From Diphasiastrum complanatum (Eukaryota > Streptophyta > Lycopodiopsida > Lycopodiales > Lycopodiaceae), in NCBI GenBank assembly GCA_029204225.1, contig MU831991.1:1-64000 (forward strand): a stretch of DNA of 64,000 bases. Direction: 5' to 3'. Positions 21,756 through 32,097 of this stretch are shown here, one piece after another. Every line of letters begins with the position of its first letter. Within the stretch, counting starts at the first letter, position 1. A program made the position numbers and the translations under genes. The notes below the pieces were generated by a model. That model did no database searches, was not told the DNA's origin, and saw nothing but the letters and a program-made list of their open reading frames with translations.

Positions 21756-23218
21756 ATGGAACACCATACAGATCACCATATTACAAATGAATATCCACAT
21801 CACATGGTGTCATCCAGATTTGAAGAAATCAGACATCTTAGATTATCTCGAATGTGGTCCCATATACAAGAGTCGTCTACAAACCCATTCGACAATCGTG
21901 AACGAGCAAGAGCCCATTTTTATGGTGTTGAACCCTCACAAGCCAGAACCCACCTTAATGGCATTTTTGCTATCCACGGTGCTCATCATGAGAAAAGAAC
22001 CCAAAATTGGATCTACCCAAGTACGACGGTAGTTCAGGCCCTCAAAGATTCTTGCAAATCTTTGAGAATGTGTGCGATGTGTATGGCGAGACATCTCCCG
22101 ACGTTGTGGTCCAACTGTTTTCTATGACCATGATCGCTAAAGCACGTGACTGGCTTTCTTAATCTCGATCGTGACGATAAGACTGATTGGTCTATATTGA
22201 AGTAGTCCTTTATCAAGCATTTCAAGCTCTTTCGTTTGATAGAGAGTCCTTTTGTCAAATTGAGTGATATCAAGATGGAAAAAGAAGAACGCATACAAGA
22301 CTATATCGAGCGTTCAAGTGCTTAAAGAGTCAAGTACAAGACCAGCCCACCAAATAGATGCTCATCATTTGGTTTTTAGTTGGACTTCCAAGATGGATTA
22401 GATGTGCGCTTAAATCCAATGACGAATACACGTGCCTCAAGTTAGCAATGTATGATGCCATCCAGGATGAAGATGAAGGATCCGATGTTGACGAACCTAG
22501 GGAACGGAAAGTACTCCGTGATGTTGTCCATTAGTCGAAGCCGATCGAGGATACCCAAGATCGTCTTTGAAAATCACAGTTGGAGTTGCTTAATCAGCAA
22601 CACCAACTGCAAATCGAGAAACTCACTAAGGAGTTTCGAAACACCTTGACGTCTATCCAAAGCCGTATGTCTGCTCAGCTACACCCTGCACATGTACCTT
22701 GTAGACGACGAACCATCTGGTGCCCACAATGTTGGGCTACACATCCTGTTAATGATCATCCTTCATATTTGCATATTCAAGCCAATTTCATACAACGATA
22801 TGAGGACCAACCATCCAACTCTAAATCATCCTTGTTTTATCACGAACACAATTCAGAAAATCCAGAAGTCCTATCCATACAAGAGGGTTATGTGATTCAA
22901 CAAGGGCCAATGAACAACAGATGTTTCATCTATGGTGAAACCAGCCATTTCATGGTTGATTGTCCAGTCAAGACCAAGTACCATGCCGAGCGTCCTACTG
23001 TGTTAGAAAACACAGTTTCAAAGACTGTCTACAACAACCACCTAAGATCCTACCTGCTCGACACATCAGTTATGACTCCCGATAGGATCCTCATGACAAC
23101 ACAACCCGAGGACCGTAGCAACCTACCGCTAACCCTGCTTCTCAGTCGAGAAGTTGCTTGCCAACTTCTACATTACCATGAGTTACCCAACTCAATCATG
23201 GACAAGAGATGTCAATGA
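21756..23218 (+). pseudogene. G4 gag remnant
   Basis: Plus-strand pieces in shifting frames resemble a gypsy Gag: a capsid part around 22020-22460 (KARDWL, IWFLVGLPRWIRCALK, LKLAMYDAIQDEDEG), a coiled stretch LLNQQHQLQIEKLTKEFR near 22583, and a degenerate zinc knuckle CFIYGETSHFMVDC near 22921 (second Cys replaced by Tyr). Stops interrupt the capsid part. The last open frame runs 22580-23218. No pol follows. Confidence 0.7.
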
Positions 23219-25496
23219 TGAAATGAGTTCTTACCGAAAGACATGAAAACCAATATTCCGTCATCTGCTATCATTTCCATCAAGAGCAACCTCACTAGGA
23301 AATTCACATTTTTTCTGCCTTTCTGCAACCTCAATTCTATATGTCTACTACATGCTGAGACGATTTCCAAGTCCAAGGCCTTACACAGATCTGATCCTTT
23401 GATCTCCCCAACAGTTGATAGGAAGTCTATATCGGAATTCATTTTAATGAATCTTTTGAACAAAGGAGTACTACGAAAATAGTATATTCTCCTTCCATAC
23501 ATTTCAAGCTATATCTTACAACATCTGTTATCATTGATGGTAGATTTAGTGCTACCACTCCCGCCCTGTTTTTGACAAGGACGTGTCAGAGTTTTTTACT
23601 CTACCTCCCAATGAAAATTGCAACTATCTAGGTGACGTATCAATGTTGATGAATGACTTTTTGTTTGACAAGTGCTCTATAGTTTTCACTCTCTGTAAGA
23701 TGGTATCTTTCTTGTTTATTTATTTATTTTTTTTTATTTTTTTTGTCATTTTTTATTTTTTATTTTTTTTATTTGATAATTTCTTCTAATTGCATCTCGT
23801 TTTCTAGATTTGCTTTTAGTTCATCAAGGATATCCCTTGAACAAGAGATGTCATGTAGCGTATCTCAAGAATAACTTGTCATTCATCTATCAATCTTCAA
23901 ATCACCTTATACAAAGATAGGATTTTTGTGCATATTGCAAATTTGCGAAATCCATGTCAATTCAAAGTTGATTCCTAAATCTCATTGCCATATTAGATTT
24001 CGAGTCAACTACAGCAAGATCGAGACAAATTTAGTTAAAATTTGTTCAATCTTTAGTCCAATCGCATGTTCAACATGTTTTAACTGCGTGTTCCAACCGC
24101 CAATCCAACCTTGAGCATGCCAAATAACATCCCCACCAATAGTTTTCTGTTTTAAGGGGGGAGAGAGTGGATTTGCAACCATCCACGGGAGCAGCCACAT
24201 TGCCAACAACAACATAAGCAAGATCGATAGCCAAAGTCACAAAACCAAAGACGACAAAGACAAAGCTAACAAAACAGAGGGGCAATCCAAAGAGACTCAA
24301 TCAAAAGAAGTACCCCAGTCATGATGAAGATCCTTCAAAAGATGGAAGTACAAGCATTGAAAAATCAGTCTCCTTCTCTAGCCAACCCTCTTGCCATAAC
24401 ATTTGCATCTACTCTCATGCCTATCGATGTCACACCATGCCTATCGATGCCACACCATCTATCGATGTCACCACCACCATCCTACCCTCCATCTCTCTGT
24501 TTTCCACCGTTCCACTATTCATCTACGAAATTTCCAATCTTTTCAGATCACTGATAGTCTTACCGAAGCGGCTAAGAGATCACTGCCAATGTCTTGCAGA
24601 GACCAACTACCACCTACATCGGTTGGCCAACCAGAAAAGAAGACCTAAGGAAACAGGCAAAACAACAAAAAGAAATAAAGCAAAGATGCTGAGAAGGAAA
24701 GAACGAAACTTAAGCAACAATTGAGTTAGATCGATCTTGATCAAAAGAATCTCTCTGGAGCAATGATAGTTGAATCCCCTCCTATGAAGTCCGAAGAGAT
24801 CCAAAAGTAATGGATCAAAAGAAGGAGCTACAGAAATGTAAAATGACGAAGACAATAGTGAGCCTGCAGGACAAAGTGAGCACATCACCAAGTAAGTGGT
24901 GGTCAAAGCTCAACATTGCAAACATCCAAGGCTACGATGGTAGTATTATCAGTTCCTTCACTCTTCCACCAACCTTCATAATATTTTCCTACCTTCACCA
25001 ACCCATCCGTCCAAATCTGTTCCTACCACCAATTTGTTGATGAGTCCACCCCTTGAAGACTGATAACCAAGATTTGTGCAACCTGCCGATCGAAGATTTT
25101 CCTTGAGACTAGGACTTCACCTGGGAGAAGAACTGAGGAAACACCTAGAAGCAGAATGGAGGATACAGACCTCCCAAAAGTTAGAATCTACCAAGAAACC
25201 AGAAGCAAATCATCCGTGGCAGATGCAAAAAGGACAAAAAGAAAGCACTCACACATACAAGCTGTGAAGCTGCTGGGAGCTCTCCAATTTTGTGAATGTC
25301 AACCACTTGCAGCAATAAGACATTCTGGTTACATTGTGGTTGCGAAAAGCAGTTTTTTGATAAAGACTGGCAATAATAAGCACTTGGTTGTATGCAAGCG
25401 AACAAGGATCTATGCTTTTATAAGTGATGATCGAAGTTTCCAATGCAAAGCGGAGCAATATCATCCAATATGGGTTGCAGTGGGTCCTGCAACACA
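23219..25496 (+). other. G4 interior without recognisable pol
   Basis: 2.3 kb between the gag and the right LTR. It holds a T-rich tract near 23715-23785, a purine tract AAGGGGGGAGAGAGTGG near 24156, and small Lys/Gln-rich or Pro/Ser-rich ORFs (24321-24724) around a TATCGATGxCACACCA repeat. None resembles protease, RT or integrase. Confidence 0.5.
24418..24475 (+). repeat. short tandem repeat, about 20 bp x3
   Basis: TGCCTATCGATGTCACACCA, TGCCTATCGATGCCACACCA, then TCTATCGATGTCACCA, followed by CACCACCATCC. Confidence 0.8.
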
Positions 25497-25511
25497 TTAG
25501 GGGTGGGATGT

Positions 25512-26726
25512 TGTTGGCTGCCCAAGATACTTGGCCAGAGCTACCCACGAGCACCTCTCACCTTAGATCGAGGAGGTCTTTGAGAAGACGAGACGAATGA
25601 AGACTGAGAGTCGCTAAATACTAGTCAATACTGTCAAGTAGAAACTATGTAAGCCTCATGGTGAATCCCGAAAGATGGAATGACCATGCAGGAACTAGTA
25701 TTTCTAGGCAAGGTAATAAATGCAAGCTCCTCTTAGAAAAGTAGATTGTGCCACCTTTTGATGGTGACATCTAGTGGAGAGCATATATCCACTTGTAATT
25801 TGTTCATTGTGGAAATGCCACTAGGATGCCACCTAAGGAGCTCTCTTGCTTATTTAAGAGACTCCCCCTTTGTAGAAGAAAAGCTTTTGTAAATGTATCA
25901 ACTCCATGCTGAAATGAGAAGATCTTCCATGAGTTTTGATGCATTATTGAGCTCCTTGATCATTCTTGTTTCTTGAGTGATGCATTAATGATCTTGCCCT
26001 TCCATTCCCTTTGTGTGTGGTTGTGGATTGTAGTTGTGGATTAGATTTCTTGTTTTTTTAAGAATCAGCATTCAGGTAAACTAAATAGGCTGGATTTGTA
26101 GTGTAGATCTTGCATACTTCCTTACATTTCAGTTCTTGATGTTCTTGGGATGTCCAAGAATCAAGAAATGAGTGTTTCTTGATTCTTGGACTTCTAAAAT
26201 GTTGTCTAGTCTAGTTAGTTTAGTTTCTTGCTTGTTCTTGCATTGTTAATGTGTGCATGCTAGTTTAGTTTTCAGATTTCAAGAAGCTGTCCATTTAGTT
26301 AGGTTTCACATTTCTTGGTTCTGTATTTCAATCATTTTTAGAGTAGTTTCTGCTTTTTGCAAGTAACTTAGCTTTCTTGAATTTGGTTTGAGCTCCTAGG
26401 ATCAAGAAGATGAGCGGCTGTGCTGCACTGCAATTCTTGTTTTTGCTCATCGTGGCTTGCCTTGTAGTTTAGGTCTGATCCATTGGCAAGTGCACAATCA
26501 TAAACAACAAAGTGTCGAGACCTTGCAGTCATCCTCTGACAAGCTGGATGATTATACTACAACGTTTGTGCCCGTAGACATGCAAATTTGAATCTGTGTG
26601 CAGGTTCAGACCCGTCAGATCTGTGTATGTCTGAAAAAAAAAATGAAGTTAGTATTTATATTCTTCTTAGGCTCAGAAGCTAGGCTGCATAGCAGAGCAT
26701 CTGAGGCTGAAGAGAATCCATAAACA
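25512..26726 (+). repeat. right LTR of G4
   Basis: 1215 bp, TGTTGGCTG...ATAAACA, the second copy of 18306-19523. It has a 14-bp insertion near 26205 relative to the left copy and an indel where the left copy reads AAGTAGGCCCC. Confidence 0.95.
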
Positions 26727-26731
26727 TGTTT
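26727..26731. repeat. target-site duplication of G4, right copy
   Basis: TGTTT, identical to 18301-18305. It also marks the resumption of the C1 gag. Confidence 0.9.
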
Positions 26732-26803
26732 CTTCTTGCCATTGGTCTCCTTCTTGCCTTTGAGTGAGAAATTGGCTTTCTCATCACCATCTTGCAAAGA
26801 CAT
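26727..26803 (-). pseudogene. C1 gag, upstream part beyond the G4 insertion
   Basis: The minus strand reads MSLQDGDEKANFSLKGKKET, then NGKKK, and ends at the G4 right LTR. It joins in sense to KHFKET at 18305 once G4 and one TGTTT copy are removed. Homology to gag ends shortly above 26803. Confidence 0.7.
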
Positions 26804-26907
26804 TGGTGTGCTTCATCTTACACTCTTCACCCACTAAGAAAACCATGGGAGGAATCTCAAGGAAAGCCAATCGATGGTATGAAAGTTTGGAATATTGAAA
26901 TAATCTT

Positions 26908-28721
26908 TTGATTAATCACCTACTTGATCCCATGCACATATTTAAAAATGTGCGTGAATCTATATGGAAACACTTGATTGGTGAAAAAGATATCGTTGCT
27001 GCAAGGCACGATCTAAAAGAATCAAACACCAAAAAAGACTATTGGATAAAGGATGGTGAAGATCATGCTCCAAAAGTACCTTGGACATTCACTAAGGAGG
27101 AGCTTAACCATGTGCGCTCCATTATTCATGACATTAGAACACCAACTGGTTTTGCCCATTCTCTACGGTCATCATTCACAGTGGATGGAAAGTTGCAAGG
27201 TCTCAAATCTCATGATTGGCTAAAGATGATTCAATTCATCTATCCATTGTCAATTCGTGGGTGGTTGTCAAAAGATATTTGTGAGACCATGTACAAAATA
27301 TCAATCATTTTCAGGTACTTACATTTACTTGGTTCATTTAGTTATTTAATATTTATTGACTGGAAGTTCAAATAGACATAAAATGAATGAATATGTCGTA
27401 GATGAATGTGTTCAAAAGAAATTCGTGAGCTGGATCTTCGCAAGAGACATGAGGATATGGTGGAGATTGTGTGAATGTTTGAGAGATATTTTTTGACTTC
27501 CGTCGTGAACTCGCAAGTGCAATAATTGGTGCACTTGGTTGAAGAAGTTTGTATTGCTGGTCCATTGCACACTAGGTATAAGTGCATAAATTTTGTTTTG
27601 CATGTGTATTTAAACTAAATCGATTGATACATGAACTCATTAAATAAAACACTTATTTTTAACCATTTATGACTTTTTAGGTGGATGTTTTTTATGGAAA
27701 GATACATGAAAGTCTTAAAAGATTTTGGTGGATGCATGGCACAGTACAAAATGCAACAAAAGAGGGACAAAAAATATCAAACGCAAAATGGGACTTTGCA
27801 AGAGGATGCAAATGGAAGGTATTATTCTTGAGATACTTTATTATCAGAACATTCTTGTTTATAGCAATATTTGTTTAATCATTTTGAAACACCATGTTCA
27901 CTCACAGTGATTATTTATGAGATTCATGTTTGTCATGCGGTAGTGCAAAATGTATAATGCTATATGGGCTTTTGGTTTTCACTTTTGTGTTGAAGGGATT
28001 GATAACAAGATACGCACACACGATTGTAGTGTAATAGCATCTTTCCAACAAGAAAGTCAAAGCAGTGCAAAAAAATCGAAATCTATCACAGGAGACATAG
28101 AATATGTAGGAACTATACAGAATATTTATGATGTGTCATTTGGTGAAAGTGGACACTATTTTTTATTTGATGTGAAATGGTTCAAGGTAGTTTGTAAAGG
28201 GCCAAATGCAACCATAAAATCAAATCCAAGTGGATTTTTTGCGATTGATTCATCACAAACATTGAGCATGGAGTCCTTTGACACATTGGTGTTGTCTCGT
28301 CACGTGAGCAGGTGCACATGCTATGTCATGTTTTTTGTTTTATTGCAAGTGATTTCAGTATTTGAGTTTTTGATATGTTCTAAAATAGTAATTTTTGCAG
28401 GTGTTTTTTCAACCAGATCAACTAAACAAGATATAATTTGTAGCTCGGGTTAAACCACGAGCACGACGAGTATTTGAGGGTGCAAACGTTGAGAATGAAA
28501 TGAAAAACTTTCATTTTAACTATGAGATTGAGCTACCTAGAGATGTAGTAAATCTTCAAACCATACTTGAAGCACCCACTTCCATAGATGTTGAGAATAT
28601 AAATTTTAATAGTCAGAATGATAAAATAGGTTTTGAAAGTGAGAATGATGATGAAAATCATCTAAGAGGAGATGAATTGCAAGATGTTGTCACTGATGAA
28701 ATTGGTTCTTTACAATTATGA
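26908..28721 (+). pseudogene. CACTA (En/Spm) transposase C-terminal part with introns
   Basis: Successive blocks match plant CACTA transposases. The transposase end is NHLLDPMHIFKNVRESIWKH followed later by KVPWTFTKEEL, GLKSHDWLKMIQFIYPLSIRGW (26908-27313). A DUF4218-like block at about 27405-27575 reads CSKEIRELDLRKRHEDMVEI, then LVHLVEEVCIAGPLHT, and continues after an intron (27576-27680) as RWMFFMERYMKVLK. A DUF4216-like block (27990-28305) reads GDIEYVGTIQNIYDV then HYFLFDVKWFKVV, and continues after an intron (about 28306-28400) as VFFQPDQ. The end is acidic (DELQDVVTDE). Nonsense codons lie inside the DUF4218 and last blocks (TGA and TAA in the former, TAA after QLNKI). The 5' part and both termini are missing. 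Confidence 0.85.
27576..27680 (+). other. intron in the CACTA transposase remnant
   Basis: GTATAAG...TTTTTTAG, 105 bp. Removing it joins PLHT and RWMFFMERY in one frame exactly as the DUF4218 domain requires. Confidence 0.75.
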
Positions 28722-28751
28722 ATAAAAAAGTTTAATTTCATCTATTCTATA

Positions 28752-28785
28752 GAGAGAAAAAGAGAGAAAGAGAGAGAGAGAATAG
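28752..28785 (+). repeat. GA microsatellite
   Basis: GAGAGAAAAAGAGAGAAAGAGAGAGAGAG.. run just after the CACTA ORF. Confidence 0.85.
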
Positions 28786-29034
28786 AGATGATTAATTGAC
28801 ATGTGATGCTTTCAAATGATAGTTATTTAGCCAAAGCAGAATCTCATTTTTGGTCAAGTAAGTGAAAAGAATAGACATAGTTTGACTTCAAATCCATTTT
28901 TTTTGGAGATAATGTCGGTGAAGGGAGATGTACGGTTTCATGTTCCAAGAAAGTTCTCATTTTTCAACAAATGTTGCAAAGGCAGTAAATCACTAAAAGC
29001 ATGTGAGTTAATGAAATCACCACCACAAACTATG

Positions 29035-29155
29035 ACAGAATCAAGTGTTTCATCATAATCAATCCCCTTGAATTGAGCATATCCCTTGGCAACTAGTCTT
29101 GTTTTATAATTGTTCACACTATCATCTCTTCAAAGTATCTTCTCAAGTGGCATGC
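29035..29155 (-). pseudogene. small copia reverse transcriptase fragment
   Basis: The minus strand reads VNNYKTRLVAKGYAQFKGID then YDET, the conserved start of the copia RT (RLVAKGYxQ..GIDYDETFAPV). About 40 codons are recognisable and nothing follows on either side. Confidence 0.75.
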
Positions 29156-29640
29156 CATGTCAACAAGACTTTTTCTTTTGGTCAAAGCTCCAAGGTGATC
29201 TCTTTGTGCATTTTCTTTTTATGGCTTTTTGAGAGTCTTTTTTTGTACAATTTTTTTGTTGTTGTGACAACCTTTTCTTGAATATCCTTTAGCTTGTCAA
29301 ATTTTTTACGTGGACAGCCAATGAGTGGCCACCACATATCACATTCACATGCCACTGTGCTATGTGGCAACCACTTATTAAGTAAACACATGAAAACTCT
29401 ACCATGATTTCAAATGCTCAAGTGCCAATCTCTCATTGTAAGTCTACAAGCAAGTTTGGTGGATGCGTTCATTGTTGATAAGCACATGAAACTTTTGTTT
29501 ACAAATGTGGCTTTAGAACACAAATAAAAACGAGCACTTGGCATTATGTACATTAAATTGAAAAAAAAAAAATTTGAACTATTGTAACCATAACACTTGG
29601 GATGAGCGTATTCTGCATCAGACAATGGTGTGCAACAACC
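29156..29640. other. unassigned
   Basis: About 0.5 kb with no supported feature. Short ORFs on both strands lack motifs. An A9 run lies near 29561. Confidence 0.4.
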
Positions 29641-29651
29641 ATCTATTGAAG

Positions 29652-29829
29652 ACAGTGGGTGATACCACCATCTTTCCAAGATGGTTGTATCTTTTACCAC
29701 TCTTTAGATTTGTGGTACACCACCACTGTCACTATTGGAGATGGTAGGTGATACCACCATCTTTCCAAGATGGTTGTATCTTTCCCCACCCTTACATCTA
29801 TGGGACACCACCACTGTCACAACAATGGT
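29652..29829. repeat. 89-bp tandem duplication with internal hairpin
   Basis: Two copies (GATACCACCA at 29661 and 29750) share GTGATACCACCATCTTTCC then AAGATGGTTGTATCTTT and end in CACCACCACTGTCAC. Within each unit CCATCTT-TCC-AAGATGG is an inverted repeat. The position just downstream of the CACTA remnant would fit a subterminal repeat region, but no CACTA terminus was found. Confidence 0.75.
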
Positions 29830-29840
29830 GGTGCGGAATA

Positions 29841-32097
29841 CATTCATCAGGCTAGCTCTAGGTACTCACTTTGTTTTTCTATTTTGGAGTCATCACTTTA
29901 AATATATTCTTCATGTCATTCTAAGGATTATAACTTTCCACACAACTCGTATGTGGATAGCACATTTGGCATAATGTGCATGTGGACAAGCAATGATAGA
30001 ATGCCACATAAGACATGTACATTCCAACACAATGTGCATCTACATGCTGTCATTTGCTACCAACATCTATATTAAACAAAAACAAAAAGAGTTGCAAATT
30101 TATTTTCCTTGCATTTGTCAATATGTGTATGTCTTGGGGCAGCCTATCCTTGGTTGTGTGTGCATAATTTTCCAAAAAAAACAAATCTTAAAAGAATATC
30201 ACACACATATCATCACGACGTGGAAGGCCTTGCACCCCTCTTGGGCGGTTCACCTTGGTACGAGACAATTGATGAGTTGAGGAACATAAAAGATCCACCC
30301 ATGTGAATGTGGGTTCTTGGTGTGGGATTGACCACTCAAGATGGTGTCTCCAAAAAAGAAAGAATGAGAAGACATCAATGTGCAGTTAAGTACAACGTCC
30401 TTCCCAAATGAATGATGTTGAAGTAATCTCCAATAAGGTTTGTAAGATCTGCTCAGCTATCAATTTTGCGAATCCGTAATACGTATGGACATAAACTAGC
30501 ACTCAGCTTTTTGTTTTCTGTTCTTTTTTCGTAGTACTGTCTTTGCTTAACAAGATGGATCATTGAATATGATGTCATAGCCAAGGCATGAGCCCACGTT
30601 CTCCATTAACTGTGATCTGTCTCTCCAAACTTTTTCAAGCTATTATAAAAGATCTGCCATCTGTTGAGCTATGAAGCATTTCTTTCTTTTCTCTTCATGA
30701 AAACACAAACTGTAATCTTCAAAGCTTTACAGTTCAGTGACGTCAGCTTAAGCCTGAAAGTTGATGATCACTGATAATGTTTGGCGAGCTTTGCAAAGAG
30801 TTGAAGTGTGATTTTGATCACTAACTATGCACTGGAAATTTGTCTGGAGTGAATGCCTGAACAGTAACATCACAGACTACAGCGAACACAAACTGCAAAA
30901 GGATATATGCCGTATGGGCATTGGGTGGCATATCAATGCATACTTAATGAACATCGTGATCTGGTAAGGATCGGGATCTGTCACTGATCCAGATTCTTAT
31001 AATGAGGGCACCTCAGGCAGGAAGTGCCACCTTGCCAAGGAGCCAAGCACAGGTGACAGGGGGTCAAGGACTCAAGGTCCAGACTCAAGGTCAGCTGAAC
31101 AGTCAAGACTCAAGATCAGGAGACACGAGTGCCAACGACTGTAGTGTAGCTCAGTTGTTAGCACAAAATTAAGATCCACCAATGCTTTTTTTTAAGCAGA
31201 AGATTTCACTAAGACTTATTTTGAGAGTTACTAGCTTGTGGTAGACCCACTTCCAAGGAATTTGATATTCAACAGTACATGATTACTCTTTAGCTGATTC
31301 GCAACCGTCTCTATTCTTCAAAATTCGGGCTTCAGAAGGATGTTCAAGGAACACAGATCCACTTTAGACTTAGATATGACAATTAATCTAACACTCTGAC
31401 GCGGATCTTGAGCCATATAATCATTGTTTTATTAGTACAAGGGCGGGTTTAATGTAAGAGAGGAAATTGTTACTCTGTTAAATGAATTATGCTGTATTTT
31501 GATTATAAGCATAAGTACTCAGTTTAAGCCAGTGGTGTGAAGCGAAGATAGCAGGTAATTATGGGCCAATTGAATAGATGCATGACGCGTCGAGCGACGA
31601 GAACATATTCTGTACTGGCATGGCAGGAGTTTTGAAGTCGTTAGGCAGGCATCGGAAGACCTTGAAAGAGAGCTACATTGAGGCCCCACAGTCGATAGAC
31701 AACTCGACCCTTAATACTGTTTGAGCCCTCTGAGTCTCGCGTCTTACTGAATACAATTCGTTTCCTTCGTTTCTAGCCCACCAGCAAGTCACATTGAAGC
31801 AGCCATCCAAGATTGTCTATACCTTGATCCCTTTCCAGGTTTGTGATCATTGTTTTTTTGGATGGATTATGTAAGACTACGTTTCTACCATATATTGCCA
31901 CTGCAGCCTGCTCATCTTCAAGTTTGGTCGCACTATTTCCTTGAACTAAGTATACTCCCTCAAGATGATATCGGAAGATCTGTGCTTATATTGTATTCTG
32001 CTTTTTTCGTATTCTTGCAGAGATTCTAGCCACGTCAAACCTGTTTCATTTGATTTTACAAGGTTGAATTGATATTACAGACGTAACAGCCAAAGCA
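29841..32097. other. upstream region of the desaturase gene
   Basis: 2.3 kb with no transposon coding motif and no supported ORF. The part nearest the gene should contain the promoter and 5' UTR. A pyrimidine-rich CTTTCCAG followed by GTTTGTG near 31830 could mark splicing in the 5' UTR, but I cannot prove it. No TATA box is clear enough to call. Confidence 0.4.

Larger units (their letters stand above)
18306..26726 (+). mobile_element. complete LTR element G4, gag remnant only
   Basis: Two direct repeats of about 1.2 kb bound an internal 6.0 kb. A tRNA-Asp-like primer site follows the left LTR, a purine-rich TTAGGGGTGGGATG tract precedes the right LTR, and a TGTTT duplication flanks the whole. 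The interior shows a decayed gag (21756-23218) but no recognisable protease, RT, RNase H or integrase, so it is non-autonomous. The primer type and long LTRs recall the Athila/Tat branch of gypsy, which is an inference. It is inserted in the gag of C1. Confidence 0.9.
15292..26803 (-). mobile_element. copia element C1, interrupted by G4
   Basis: Minus-strand pol runs from 18305 down to 15292 (gag knuckle, protease, integrase, RT, RNase H in copia order). The gag is split at 18305/26727: its upstream part (KKETNGKKK-like, 26727-26803) lies on the far side of the 8.4-kb element G4, and TGTTT is duplicated at the break. Upstream of 26803 the family homology is lost next to a CACTA remnant, so the 5' LTR and gag N-terminus are absent. 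C1 is of the same family as the fragment at 1209-1705. Confidence 0.85.

Noticed and set aside
29182-29391. Minus-strand ORF near the copia RT scrap
   Set aside because: Lys-rich translation of T-rich DNA with no motif and no continuity with the RT fragment.
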